Shown: piece after piece, positions 24,987-34,336 of the stretch
How positions within the stretch are numbered: the first letter of the stretch is position 1
Layout: each line of letters opens with the position of its first letter
From: Streptomyces asoensis
GTDB taxonomy: Bacteria; Actinomycetota; Actinomycetes; Streptomycetales; Streptomycetaceae
Direction: 5' to 3'
Assembly (NCBI RefSeq): GCF_013085465.1
Contig: NZ_CP049838.1
Span: 9,796,001 to 9,860,000, forward strand
DNA: 64,000 nucleotides
The notes under the pieces: model-generated
What the model was told of the DNA's origin: nothing
Databases searched by the model: none
The model's input: the letters and a program-made list of their open reading frames with translations, nothing else
Made by a program: the position numbers and the translations under genes

Positions 24987-25421
24987 ATGCTCCAGACGGA
25001 TACCCGTGAACACACCGAGCCCGCGGGTGACCACGAGGCCGCTACCGCGGCCACGGACGCGGCTGCCCAGCCGGACGAAGCGGTGGACCGCCGAGAACTC
25101 CTCTTCCAGCGCTGCCTGTGGTGCGGGACCGCGGCCTACCGCCGGTCGTTCTGCCGTGCCTGCGGGTCGACTGCCTTCACAAGAGAGCACAGCGAGGGCT
25201 CCGGAATCGTCATGCGCAGGAACGGGCACGTCCCGCTCAACACGTGGTTCGTCGCGATGGACGAGGGCTTCCACCTGCTCTGCCAGGTCACCGGGTCGGC
25301 GCCGGTCGCCGTCTCGGTAGGAGCACGGGTGAGTGTCGTACGGCCCTTCGCTCCCCACGGGCAAGGCCTGCCCCTGGTCGAACTCACCCACCCGGCGCCG
25401 CCTCTGGAGCGCTGGTGGTGA
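24987..25421 (+). CDS. Zinc-ribbon/OB-fold (DUF35) acyl-CoA-associated protein
   Basis: This 144-residue protein has an N-terminal rubredoxin-like zinc ribbon (CLWCGTAAYRRSFCRACGS, four cysteines at about residues 50-66) and an OB fold after it (VVRPFAPHGQGLPLVEL). DUF35 proteins bind acyl-CoA and usually accompany thiolases or acyl-CoA enzymes. ATG 24987 follows CAGGAGG. It opens the operon that continues with a CoA transferase and an acyl-CoA dehydrogenase. The first 35 residues are disordered and acidic. Confidence 0.78.
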   Translation: MLQTDTREHTEPAGDHEAATAATDAAAQPDEAVDRRELLFQRCLWCGTAAYRRSFCRACGSTAFTREHSEGSGIVMRRNGHVPLNTWFVAMDEGFHLLCQVTGSAPVAVSVGARVSVVRPFAPHGQGLPLVELTHPAPPLERWW

Positions 25422-25479
25422 CGGAAACAGTCAGGACGCATCCGCCTCGCACCCGCGGGAGGATCAGAGAGGAGAGTGC

Positions 25480-26688
25480 GTGAACACTCAGCACTGCACG
25501 GACGAGCCGGCGGGCATCGACGACGGCGATGGACGGGGCGCGCTGGAAGGCCTGCGCATCGCCGACTTCTCCCGGGTTCTCGCGGGCCCCTACGCCACCA
25601 TGCTCCTTGCCGACCTCGGCGCCGAGGTGGTGAAGATCGAGCGGCCGGGCAGCGGCGACGACACCCGGGCGTGGTGTCCTCCGGCGGATCACGAGGGCAC
25701 CTCCACCTACTTCCTGAGCGTCAACCGGAACAAGAGGTCCGTCGTCCTGGACCTCACGACCGGCGCCGGCCGCGAACAGGCCCGCGCGCTGGTCGCCGAG
25801 TCCGATGTGCTGGTGGAGAACTTCCGCCCCGGCACGATGGAGCGGCTCGGCCTCGGCCATCGCGAACTCCGCTCCCGAAAACCGGAGTTGATCTACTGCT
25901 CGATCAGCGGCTTCGGCAGCGGTGCGGGCGCGGCGATCCCCGGATACGACCTCCTCGTACAGGCCGTCGGCGGTCTGATGAGCGTGACCGGAGACGCCGC
26001 CGGGGAGCCGGTGAAGGCGGGCGTGGCTCTGGTCGACGTGATCACCGGCCTGCACGCCTCGCTCGGCATCCTTGCCGCGCTCCGCCACCGGGACTCCACG
26101 GGAGAGGGCCAGCTGGTGGAGGTGAACCTGCTCGGGTCGCTGCTGTCGGCCATGGTCAACCAGGCGTCCGCGTACGCCGTCGCCGAAGTGGTCCCGGGCC
26201 GCATGGGCAACGCCCACCCCAGCATCGCCCCGTACGAGACCCTCCCCACGGCCGATCGTCCGATCGCGCTCGCGGTCGGCAACGACCGTCAGTTCGCGGC
26301 GCTCGCCGACATCGTCGGGGAGCCCGGCCTCGCTCTCGACGACCGCTTCCGCACCAACAGCGACCGCGTCGCCCACCGCGCCTTACTGCGGGACATCCTG
26401 ACCACACGGCTCAGCACGGCCGGTGCGGACCACTGGTCGGCCGTCCTGCTGGCCGCCGGAGTGCCGGCCGGACCGGTCAACACCCTCGACGAGGCATTCG
26501 CCTTCGCCCACAAGCTCGGCCTCCCCGGCATCGTCGACATCCCGGCCGACGGGACAGTCGACAGGCCCTTCCGCCAGGTCGCGAGCCCCATCGCACTGAG
26601 CGGCACGCCGACGCGGTACCGCCTGCCGCCGCCCCGCCTGGGCCAGCACACCGCGGAGACTCTCCACCGCCTTTCCGACCCCACCTGA
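25480..26688 (+). CDS. CaiB/BaiF-family CoA transferase
   Basis: A 402-residue class III CoA transferase. The N-terminal motif LRIADFSRVLAGPYATMLLADLGAEVVKIERP and the catalytic aspartate in PGYDLLVQAVGGLMS are intact, as is the C-terminal GVPAGPVNTLDEAF. These enzymes pass CoA between carboxylic acids through an aspartyl anhydride; with the dehydrogenase next door, glutarate, a succinyl donor or a related diacid are plausible. GTG 25480 follows AGAGAGGAGA. It is 58 bases after the DUF35 gene. Confidence 0.9.
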   Translation: MNTQHCTDEPAGIDDGDGRGALEGLRIADFSRVLAGPYATMLLADLGAEVVKIERPGSGDDTRAWCPPADHEGTSTYFLSVNRNKRSVVLDLTTGAGREQARALVAESDVLVENFRPGTMERLGLGHRELRSRKPELIYCSISGFGSGAGAAIPGYDLLVQAVGGLMSVTGDAAGEPVKAGVALVDVITGLHASLGILAALRHRDSTGEGQLVEVNLLGSLLSAMVNQASAYAVAEVVPGRMGNAHPSIAPYETLPTADRPIALAVGNDRQFAALADIVGEPGLALDDRFRTNSDRVAHRALLRDILTTRLSTAGADHWSAVLLAAGVPAGPVNTLDEAFAFAHKLGLPGIVDIPADGTVDRPFRQVASPIALSGTPTRYRLPPPRLGQHTAETLHRLSDPT

Positions 26689-26769
26689 GCGCCGGGAGAG
26701 CTGTCACCCGACCGCTACCCGCGCCGTCATCACGACCGAATCGACCATCGCAACCATCAGGAGCCCACG

Positions 26770-27948
26770 ATGAGCCGCAAGCCGATGAAGGACCCGCTCG
26801 AACTGCTCGACCTCTCCTTCGCCCTGACCGACGAGGAACGCGAGATCCAGACCACCGTGGCCAGGTTTCTCGCCGACCGGGTGCGCCCGCACATCGCCGA
26901 TTGGTTCGAGAACGCCCACTTCGCCCGCGAACTCGCCCCGGAACTCGGAAAGTTGGGGGTGCTCGGCATGCACCTCGAAGGGTACGGCTGTGCCGGCACC
27001 AACTCCGTCAGCTACGGCCTGGCCTGCCTGGAGCTGGAGGCGGCGGACTCCGGTTTCCGCAGCTTCGTCTCGGTTCAGGGCTCGCTGTCGATGTTCTCCA
27101 TCTGGAAGTGGGGCTCGGAGGAGCAGAAGCAGGAGTGGCTTCCCCGTCTGGCCGCCGGTGAGGCCATCGGCTGCTTCGGGCTGACCGAGCCCGACTTCGG
27201 CAGCAACCCCTCCGGGATGCGCACCAGGGCCGTCCGCGAGAGCGGGGGAGACTGGATCCTGAACGGCTCCAAGATGTGGATCACCAACGGCGGCATCGCC
27301 GACGTGGCCACCGTCTGGGCGCAGACCGAGGAGGGTATCTGCGGCTTCCTCGTGCCGCGAGGGACTCCTGGCTTCACCACCCAGGACATCAAGCAGAAGA
27401 TGTCACTGCGCGCCTCCATCACCTCCGAGCTGTACTTCGACAACGTACGACTGCCCGACTCGGCGCGCCTGCCCCTCGCGGAGGGCCTGCGTGGACCGCT
27501 CTCCTGCCTGAACGAAGCCCGCTTCGGCATACTCTTCGGCACGCTCGGCGCGGCCCGCGACTCCCTCCAGACGGCCATCGAGTACGCCGACTCCCGCATC
27601 CAGTTCGACAAGCCGATCAGCGCCTTCCAGCTCACCCAGAAGAAGCTCGCCGACATGAGTATCTCCCTGGGCAGCGCCGCACTGCTCGCCGTGCACCTGG
27701 GCCGGCTCAAGGACCAGCACCGCATCAGGCCCGAACAGATCAGCGTCGGCAAGCTCAACAACGTCCGGGAAGCGATCGCCATCGCCCGGGAGTGCCGCAC
27801 CGTCCTGGGCGCCAACGGCATCTCCCTGGAGTACTCCCCGCTGCGCCACGCCAACAACCTCGAGTCCGTCATGACCTACGAGGGCACCAACGAGATGCAC
27901 ACGCTGGTCGTCGGTCAGGCGATCACCGGATACCCGGCATTCCGCTGA
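26770..27948 (+). CDS. Acyl-CoA dehydrogenase, glutaryl-CoA dehydrogenase type
   Basis: This 392-residue flavoprotein has the acyl-CoA dehydrogenase fold: CFGLTEPDFGSNPSGMRTRA (FAD/substrate loop), MWITNGGIADV, and the catalytic glutamate in MTYEGTNEMHTLVVG. The arginine pattern near residue 90 (DSGFRSFVSVQGSL) and the length agree with glutaryl-CoA dehydrogenases, which also decarboxylate to crotonyl-CoA. It hands electrons to ETF, whose two genes follow but are broken. Other diacyl-CoA substrates are possible. Confidence 0.9.
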   Translation: MSRKPMKDPLELLDLSFALTDEEREIQTTVARFLADRVRPHIADWFENAHFARELAPELGKLGVLGMHLEGYGCAGTNSVSYGLACLELEAADSGFRSFVSVQGSLSMFSIWKWGSEEQKQEWLPRLAAGEAIGCFGLTEPDFGSNPSGMRTRAVRESGGDWILNGSKMWITNGGIADVATVWAQTEEGICGFLVPRGTPGFTTQDIKQKMSLRASITSELYFDNVRLPDSARLPLAEGLRGPLSCLNEARFGILFGTLGAARDSLQTAIEYADSRIQFDKPISAFQLTQKKLADMSISLGSAALLAVHLGRLKDQHRIRPEQISVGKLNNVREAIAIARECRTVLGANGISLEYSPLRHANNLESVMTYEGTNEMHTLVVGQAITGYPAFR

Positions 27949-27973
27949 CCACCCGGACCGAAGGAAGACGACC

Positions 27974-28752
27974 GTGAACACCGTCGTACTCGTCAAGCAG
28001 GTCCCGGACACCGGCGGAACGAACCCTGTCTCAGGCCGACCACACCCTGGACCGGGAGGACGCCGACCTTGTGCTGGACGAGATCAACGAGTGTGCCGCG
28101 GAAGAGGCACCGACGCTGAAGGAGTCGGCGAACGCCGAGGTCGCCGTCGTATCCATGGGACCTGATACCGCGCTCGACGCCATCCGCAAGGTCCTGGCCA
28201 TGGGCGCCGACCGTGGAATCCACATCTGCGACGACAGGCTCCGGGGCGCCGACGTGGTGACCACCGCGAAGGTGCTGGCAGTTGCCGTGCGGACGGTGGA
28301 GGACGTCGACCTGGTACTGGCGGGCAACGCGACACCGACGGACAGTCGAGTGCGGTTCCCGCCATCGTCGCGGACCTTCTCGGCCTGCCGCAGCTGACGC
28401 ACACGCGGGAGCTGCTGGTGGTCGAGGGAAGGGCGCGTGCCGAGCGTGAGACCGAGAGCGGTGAGGCGACCCTGGAGGCGCGTTGCCCGCATTGGTCAGC
28501 GTCACCGAGAAGATCAACGAGCCGCGCTACCCCTCGTTCAAGGGGATCATGGCAGCCAAGAGGAAGCCGGTGGACACGGTAGATCTCGACGACCTCTTCC
28601 CCGACGCGGCAGCCGCCGGGCTTCTCGTGACCCGCACCCGGGTGGTGGAGGCAGTGCCGCGGCCGGCACGGGCCGCTGGAATCCGTATCCCGGACGACGG
28701 CTTGGCCGGCCAGCAGCTCGCCGAACACCTGATCGCCCAGGAACTCGTCTGA
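27974..28752 (+). pseudogene. etfB: Electron-transfer flavoprotein beta subunit with several frameshifts
   Basis: Four successive frames together encode a complete ETF beta chain: MNTVVLVKQVPDT; LDREDADLVLDEINECAAEE with VVSMGPDTALDAIRKVLAMG; VADLLGLPQLTHTRELL; and VSVTEKINEPRYPSFKGIM with the C-terminus LAEHLIAQELV. The frame changes near 28015, 28335 and 28478, each by one base. The amino-acid sequence between breaks is fully conserved, so either the decay is very recent or the sequence has base-calling errors. As written no working subunit can be made. Confidence 0.88.
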
Positions 28753-28780
28753 CCCATCCCGTATGAAGAAGCAGGCACCT

Positions 28781-29740
28781 ATGCCCGATGTCGTCGTCCT
28801 CGTTGATCACGACGGGGAACGTGTCCACAAGTCCACACTCGAGCTCCTGGCCGCCGCACGGAGGCTGGGTGACCCGGCTGCCGTCGTCGTGGGAACTCCC
28901 GGCACAACGGCCCAACTCAAGGAGTCCCTCGGGCGCCACGGCGTCACCAGCGTCTACGCGGCCGAGTCCACCGAAGCAGGCGAGTTCCTCGCCACACCTG
29001 CGGTCGAGGCCCTGGAGCTCGCGGTCCGGGAAGTCTCTCCCGCCGCCGTCCTGGTCTCCGCAACGACAGACGGCAAGGAGGTGGCCGGGCGCCTTGCCGC
29101 ACGATCGGACGCCGGGCTGCTGATCGACGCGGTCGACCTGGACACGTCCGGGGCAGCCACCCAAATCGTCTTCGGAGGGTCGTACACGGTGCGCTCCTAG
29201 GTCTGCCACGGCACGCCGGTGCTCGCGATGCGTGCGGGCGCTGTCGAGCCGGAAGAACATCCGGTGGATGCGGTGGAACGAGAGATTCGACTGCCGTCGG
29301 TCGATCCGGCGGCATCCGCCCGCATCACCGCCCGGCGGGCCGCGCTCGCAGGTGGCCGTCCCGCACTCACCGAGGCGACCGTCGTCGTCGCCGGAGGTCG
29401 CGGTGTCGGAGGAGCGGACGGCTTCAAGATCGTGGAGGAACTGGCCGACGCCCTGGGCGGTGCTGTCGGCGCCTCGCGCGCCGCCGTCGACGCCGGCTAC
29501 TACCCGCACCAGCACCAGGTCGGGCAGACCGGCAAGTCCGTATCCCCACAGTTGTACACAGCTCTGGGCATCTCCGGGGCCATTCAGCACCTCGCGGGAG
29601 TGCAGACCTCCAAGACGATCATCGCGGTCAACAAGGACCCCGAGGCGCCCATCTTCGGCCTCGCCGACTACGGCGTGGTGGGCGACCTGTTTGCGGCGAC
29701 TCCCCAGGTCACGCGCCAAGTGGCCGCCCGCCGCCAGTGA
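28781..29740 (+). pseudogene. etfA: Electron-transfer flavoprotein alpha subunit with an internal stop
   Basis: The 320-codon frame encodes a complete ETF alpha chain, from VVVLVDHDGERVHKSTLELL to the FAD-binding C-terminal domain ([56 protein letters not shown]). Codon 140 (29198-29200) is TAG where the family has lysine (GSYTVRSK). No other defect is seen. Together with the etfB breaks this removes the local electron acceptor of the dehydrogenase; a housekeeping ETF elsewhere would have to substitute. Confidence 0.88.
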
Positions 29741-29751
29741 GCTCGAGCAGC

Positions 29752-29975
29752 CAGCCGCCCGGCAGGCGTCCGATATCCATGCCGCCAGCCTGGCAGCGCT
29801 CGCTGGTCACGGCGCGGCAGTCCGGGGCCGTGACCTCGCCGATCCGGCCATGCACCACTTTCCTGTCGGTGCCATCGGCGGACGCTGGGGTTTCGCCGAT
29901 CCGGCCCACTTCAGCCGCCTCTTCAAGACGGTTTACGGCATGAGCCCCCGGGAGGCGCGAGGGGCCCGCCGATGA
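29752..29975 (+). pseudogene. AraC-family regulator, last helix-turn-helix only
   Basis: The frame encodes SLAALAGHGAAVRGRDLADP followed by IGGRWGFADPAHFSRLFKTVYGMSP, the second DNA-binding helix pair of AraC regulators. The sensory domain and first helix-turn-helix are missing. Confidence 0.75.
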
Positions 29976-30413
29976 CGTCTGCCGTTGATCGACGGCAACG
30001 AACCGGGAGCCTGCGCACTGTGTGACGCGAACGACACCGGTGGCTCGGTGCTCATGCCCCTGAGGCACGGGGTCCGCGTCCGACGGTCACGGCACGACCA
30101 GCACGTCGGACGTGGCACAGCCAGGTGTGTCCGAGGCTTGGCCGGGAGCTTCCGCCGCCCTGGCATATCCGGCCCGGACGGCAGCCTGGGCACAGACGTA
30201 CCTCAGCCTAAGCGCTCCTCGATCTGGGCCCTGCCGCCTGCCGATCTCTTTGGCACCTGACGGCAAGGGCCCTCGTCCGGCGCGCTGGTGACAGCCGCGC
30301 AGTGCCGCTGGTGGATGCTGCTGCCGCGACCATCCCCGGTTCGGGGCTGTCGATGACAGCATTGACGTGGCGACCGGTACTGCCTGGGACCGGCGAGAGA
30401 GCGCTGTGGGCCC
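29976..30413. other. Intergenic stretch between convergent units, no gene seen
   Basis: Neither strand carries a family signature here. It separates the plus-strand AraC relic from the minus-strand 3-hydroxybutyryl-CoA dehydrogenase. No strong hairpin is evident. Confidence 0.4.
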
Positions 30414-31280
30414 TCAGGCCGCTCGGTAGCTGAAGAATCCCTGCCCTGATTTCCGGCCCAGCAGACCCGACTCGACCATGCGCCGCAGCAACGGGGGAGG
30501 CGCGTAGAGCGGTTCCCGGTACTCCTCGTACAGGGCTTCGCCGATCGCCGCCACGGTGTCCAGACCGATGAAGTCGGCAAGGCGCAGCGGGCCCATCGGG
30601 TGGGCGCAACCGGCGGTCATCCCTGTGTCGATGTCCTCCGCGGTCGCCGTGCCGGAGCTGACCATCCGGACTGCTGCCAACAAGTAAGGAATCAGCAGGG
30701 AGTTGACGACGAATCCCGCGCGATCCTGTGTGACGATCGTCGTCTTGCCCAGGGTCTCGCCCGCGAAGGCACACATACGCAGCTCCGTGGCTTTCGAGGT
30801 GTGCAGCGACGGGATCACCTCGACTAGCGGCATCTCAGGGACCGGATTGAAGAAGTGCACCCCGACGACCGTCTCAGGCCGTCGGGTCACGGCCGCGAGC
30901 CGGGCAATGGGGATCGAGGAGGTGTTGCTGGCCAGCACCGCATCCGGGTGGGTAACCACCTCGTCCAGTTGTCGGAAAAGCGCCCTCTTGGCCTGCTCGT
31001 CCTCGACGGCGGCCTCGACGACCAGGTCCGCTCCGGACAGGCGGGAAAGATCTTCGGTGACCGAGATCCCGGCCAGAGCGCGTGCGCGGCCATCGGAGGT
31101 GAGGGCGCCGCGCTTCTCTTTCTTGAGCAGGGAGTCCGCCACGCCCGCCAGCCCGGCCCGGGCCCTGTCCTCGGTCACGTCGCACAAGGTGACACGCAGT
31201 CCGGCCCGTGCGCAGACCTCGGTGATGCCCCGGCCCATCTGCCCGGCGCCGACGACTCCCACGTGCTTGATCGATGTCAT
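30414..31280 (-). CDS. 3-hydroxybutyryl-CoA dehydrogenase
   Basis: A complete 288-residue enzyme: VGVVGAGQMGRGITEVCARAG as NAD loop, ASNTSSIPIARLA and the catalytic histidine in VGVHFFNPVPEMPLVEV with the following glutamate, then the C-terminal domain with QDRAGFVVNSLLIPYL. It oxidises 3-hydroxyacyl-CoA to 3-oxoacyl-CoA, the step after crotonase in the route from glutaryl-CoA to acetyl-CoA. GGAGGAGCAC precedes ATG 31280. The LysR gene ends 236 bases upstream on the same strand, and the shared 63-bp element lies in that gap. Confidence 0.9.
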   Translation of the reverse strand: MTSIKHVGVVGAGQMGRGITEVCARAGLRVTLCDVTEDRARAGLAGVADSLLKKEKRGALTSDGRARALAGISVTEDLSRLSGADLVVEAAVEDEQAKRALFRQLDEVVTHPDAVLASNTSSIPIARLAAVTRRPETVVGVHFFNPVPEMPLVEVIPSLHTSKATELRMCAFAGETLGKTTIVTQDRAGFVVNSLLIPYLLAAVRMVSSGTATAEDIDTGMTAGCAHPMGPLRLADFIGLDTVAAIGEALYEEYREPLYAPPPLLRRMVESGLLGRKSGQGFFSYRAA

Positions 31281-31370
31281 GTGCTCCTCCGCCTGTCCTT
31301 CCGTCCAGCGCCGGTCCACCGACGGCGGACGGCCTGTGGTCCCGTGTTGAGCGTAGGCCTGGTACAACCC

Positions 31371-31433
31371 CTCTGACCTGCGTCGCCAGTGCGTCTTCCG
31401 CGCACAAACATGCGCCGATTCGTCGTTGGCCGG
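31371..31433 (+). promoter_or_regulatory. 63-bp element, copy 2, between LysR and 3-hydroxybutyryl-CoA dehydrogenase
   Basis: Second copy of the element at 24837-24899. Here the core includes the near-palindrome GCGCAC-aaac-ATGCGC. It lies 90 bases upstream of the dehydrogenase start, although the element is read on the opposite strand to that gene. Confidence 0.65.
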
Positions 31434-31516
31434 CTTGCCGCGCGCAGACCATGATCATGGCGGCGCTGCCGTTGCCCGTTGCCCGCTGTCCGGCGCTCGG
31501 GGACTCCGCCACGGTT

Positions 31517-32425
31517 TCAGTCGGCGGCAGTTGTCACGGCGGCCGCCTCCCGCAGCCGGCGGATCACGCCTCGTACCGCAGGCGAGGTCTCCCCTCTGCG
31601 GTACGCACCCACCAGCCGGGTGGTCAGTGCTACGTTCGCCAGCGGTCGGTAGGCGACCCCCGGTATCCGTACACGGCGCAGAGAGTCCGGCACCAGTGCC
31701 ACGGCGAGACCGCCGCCCACCAGAGTGAGGGCGGCGATGAAGTCCCGTACTCCAGGCGCGCACTGTGGGGTGAAGTTCCCCTGCTCCGCCACCTCCAGGA
31801 TCTGGTCGCGGCAGCCGTACTCCTCGTCGAAGTGCGGGGCCACGAACCGCTCGTTGCGGAGCTCCGATGCCGGTACCGCCTCGTACGCGGCCAGCGGCGC
31901 GCCGTCCGGCAGCGCCAGGACGACCTCTTCGGTGAGCAGGCAGCTGGTCGTGACCCCGGCCGGGTACTCCGGCCGCCAGCGCAGGAAGCCGACGTCGATG
32001 TCCCCGCAGGACAGGGCCTCCAGCTGGGCCGGTGTCTCCAACTCACGTACTTGTAGGGTGAGATGGGTGTCGGAGGCCGAGCACCGGGTGAGGACGTCAG
32101 TCAGCACACCGGAATAGGCGGCGGAGGCCACGTAGCCGATCTCGGCGTGCCCCAGTTCCCCGCGACCGGCGCGCCGACCCACTGCCTCCGCCCGGGCGGC
32201 CTGCGCAAGGGTGAGCCGTGCCTCTTCGAGGAACAGTCGCCCGGCGCCGGTGAGCGCCGGGCGGGTGCGCCGGCCGCGGTCGATGAGGCGGACTCCCAGG
32301 TGCGACTCCAGCGATCTCACCTGGGCGCTGAGTGCGGAGGGAGCCAGATGGAGCCGATCGGCCGCGCGCGCGAAATGCAGTTCCTCAGCGACGACGACGA
32401 ACGAATCCAGCCAGCGCAGTTCCAT
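31517..32425 (-). CDS. LysR-family regulator
   Basis: This 302-residue regulator has the LysR helix-turn-helix at residues 1-60 (LDSFVVVAEELHFARAADRLHLAPSALSAQVRSLE) and a substrate-binding domain starting near residue 90. The pattern of two alpha/beta lobes (VGFLRWRPEYPAG, VALVPDSLRRV) is complete. It sits next to the acyl-CoA catabolic genes, and the 63-bp element found ahead of both transcription units is a candidate binding site. Confidence 0.9.
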   Translation of the reverse strand: MELRWLDSFVVVAEELHFARAADRLHLAPSALSAQVRSLESHLGVRLIDRGRRTRPALTGAGRLFLEEARLTLAQAARAEAVGRRAGRGELGHAEIGYVASAAYSGVLTDVLTRCSASDTHLTLQVRELETPAQLEALSCGDIDVGFLRWRPEYPAGVTTSCLLTEEVVLALPDGAPLAAYEAVPASELRNERFVAPHFDEEYGCRDQILEVAEQGNFTPQCAPGVRDFIAALTLVGGGLAVALVPDSLRRVRIPGVAYRPLANVALTTRLVGAYRRGETSPAVRGVIRRLREAAAVTTAAD

Positions 32426-32522
32426 CGGTTACTCCGTACTGCCGAGCGCAACGACCGTGGGACGGTCACCCCGCGGCGACGTCAGGGCAGGACAGGATCG
32501 CCGCGGGGTGAGCTACAAGACG

Positions 32523-33629
32523 TCAGGGGATGACGACATAGTTGCTGAATCCGCCGTCGCGGTCCTCGAGCCCCGAGATGGCCTCGTTGACCCTGGACAG
32601 CGGGAACGGCTTGGCATGCAGGTACGACAGGTCCAGGGTGCCCGTGGCCACCATGTCGGCGAGTTCCTGCCCTTGGGCGGTGCTGAACCAGTTGGATCCG
32701 ATCAGCTGGACCTGCTCGTCCATCAGCCACTTCACGTCCACGGGCAGCCGGTCGGCCACGCCACCGACGTTGACGACCCTGCCGCCTCGGCGGACGCCCT
32801 GCATGGAGTCGAGCATCGTCTCCACCGGGGCCTTGGCGCCGAGAGCACTGATCACATAGTCCGCGCCCTCGCCGCCAGTGCGGGACTTGGCCCACGCGCC
32901 AGTGGAACCCTCGCCCAGCCGGAAGACCTCGACTCGGTCCGGGTCCAGCTCCTTGACGCGCTTGAGGAGTTCGTCGTTGCGGCCGGTCCCGAGGACCCGG
33001 GAGGCGCCGGAGGCCAGCGCGAGCACGGCCGACGCGACGCCGAGGGTGCCCGTGATCCCGTCGACGAGCGCGACCTGCCCGGGACCGGCCGCAGCGTTCT
33101 TCAGGGCACCGTAGGCCGTGCCGATGTAGCCCAGCTTGCCGGCCTGCTCGAACGTCATATTGTCCGGGATGTTGACGATCGAGTACTGCGGAGCGGTCAT
33201 GTACTCCGCGAAGCCACCGTAGGGGTAGAGGTCGAAGATCCGCTGGCCGTCACGGGAAGTGCTGAAGTAGCCGTTCAGCGTGAAGTAGCGGCAGCGGCTC
33301 AGCTCCCCGCCCCGGCACACCTGACAACTGCCGCAGGACCGAAGCGGGTTGACGTAGACCCGGTCACCCGGCCTGGTGTGCAGCACCGCCTCACCGACCT
33401 GCTCGACCACGCCGGCTGCGTCCAGACCGAAGATGGCGGGGAACTTCGGCAGCGGCTGGTGCGGGAACCAGGTCGGCCAGTTGTTGATCACGTTGGCCAT
33501 GTTCGGCACGATGCCGCATGCCTTGACCCGCACCAGCACGTCGGTCGGGCGCGGGGTGGGCACGTCGATCGTGTCGACCGTCATCGGCTCACCGAGCGCG
33601 TGCAGTCGTGCAGCGAGCATTTTCGCCAT
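32523..33629 (-). CDS. Zinc-dependent MDR alcohol dehydrogenase
   Basis: A 368-residue medium-chain dehydrogenase. The structural zinc lobe is CGSCQVCRGGELSRC (four cysteines), and the nucleotide loop is GITGTLGVASAVLA. The usual catalytic zinc cysteine is seen in KACGIVPN. It would oxidise an alcohol or reduce an aldehyde or quinone with NAD(P). AAGGAG precedes ATG 33629. It is the last gene of the operon enolase-dioxygenase-CMD-MDR, 116 bases after the CMD gene. Confidence 0.88.
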   Translation of the reverse strand: MAKMLAARLHALGEPMTVDTIDVPTPRPTDVLVRVKACGIVPNMANVINNWPTWFPHQPLPKFPAIFGLDAAGVVEQVGEAVLHTRPGDRVYVNPLRSCGSCQVCRGGELSRCRYFTLNGYFSTSRDGQRIFDLYPYGGFAEYMTAPQYSIVNIPDNMTFEQAGKLGYIGTAYGALKNAAAGPGQVALVDGITGTLGVASAVLALASGASRVLGTGRNDELLKRVKELDPDRVEVFRLGEGSTGAWAKSRTGGEGADYVISALGAKAPVETMLDSMQGVRRGGRVVNVGGVADRLPVDVKWLMDEQVQLIGSNWFSTAQGQELADMVATGTLDLSYLHAKPFPLSRVNEAISGLEDRDGGFSNYVVIP

Positions 33630-33745
33630 TGAAATACTCCTTGAAACCGCTCCGTTCCCATTAGCGGGTGACGGAGGCATTCTTGTTCGGCGACCGAGGC
33701 GGCGTACCGGCGGCTCGGTAATCACGTCTCACGTGTTGACGCGCC

Positions 33746-34312
33746 CTACGACGCTGAGTTCTGCGAATTTGGGAAGGGGTTCGGGTAATTTTCCTCGAGG
33801 TCGATGCCCAGAAGTCCCATGATGCGGACGCCGGAGTTGTACCAGGCGATGGACAAGGACAGTTCGACCATCTGCTTGTCCGTCAGGTGGCCGGCGGCGG
33901 CTCGCCATGTCTCTTCCGAGACGTCGACCAGGAGCGTGGATTCCTTGGCGAGGCGCATCACCGCCTTCTCCGTCGCGTCGAACAGGTCGGACGTCTCGAA
34001 GTCGGCCACCGCGGCGAGCTGCTTCTCGGTGAGCCCGGCTCCCAGCCCGTGCGACTGGTGGTGTGCGACCTCGTACGCCGACCGGGTCGCGTGCCCGACG
34101 GTCAGGATCGCCAGTTCCCGCAGCTTGGGGCTGAGGTCGGCGGCTCGTAGCGAGTTGGCGTAGGTCAGGAAGCCGTCCAGCTGGGTCGGCGCGTTGGCCA
34201 GGGCGAGGAAGATGTTCGCCGTCGGCACCTTGCGTTCGGCTTCCAGCCGGTCGTACAGGGGTTTTTGTGACGCGTCTGCGTCCTCGCGGTGCAGGTAGGG
34301 AACTCGTGCCAT
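33746..34312 (-). CDS. Carboxymuconolactone decarboxylase/AhpD-like protein
   Basis: This 188-residue protein has the CMD alpha-helical core: LSPKLRELAILTVGHATRSAYEVAHH, where relatives carry either a CxxC peroxidase motif or the decarboxylase residues. Here the CxxC is absent and AYEVAHHQ replaces it, so it is not an AhpD peroxidase but nearer to the decarboxylase/lyase type. CCAGGAGTCACC precedes the ATG. It lies 24 bases after the dioxygenase gene, so a step following ring cleavage is likely. Confidence 0.8.
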   Translation of the reverse strand: MARVPYLHREDADASQKPLYDRLEAERKVPTANIFLALANAPTQLDGFLTYANSLRAADLSPKLRELAILTVGHATRSAYEVAHHQSHGLGAGLTEKQLAAVADFETSDLFDATEKAVMRLAKESTLLVDVSEETWRAAAGHLTDKQMVELSLSIAWYNSGVRIMGLLGIDLEENYPNPFPNSQNSAS

Positions 34313-34336
34313 GGTGACTCCTGGAAGCAGGGAAGG

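Noticed and set aside
25476..27161. A 561-codon plus-strand frame across CoA transferase and dehydrogenase
   Set aside because: It is arginine/proline-rich and out of phase with two intact enzymes.
29232..29975. Long plus-strand frame continuing from etfA into the AraC relic
   Set aside because: It is out of phase with etfA and only its last 70 codons match AraC.
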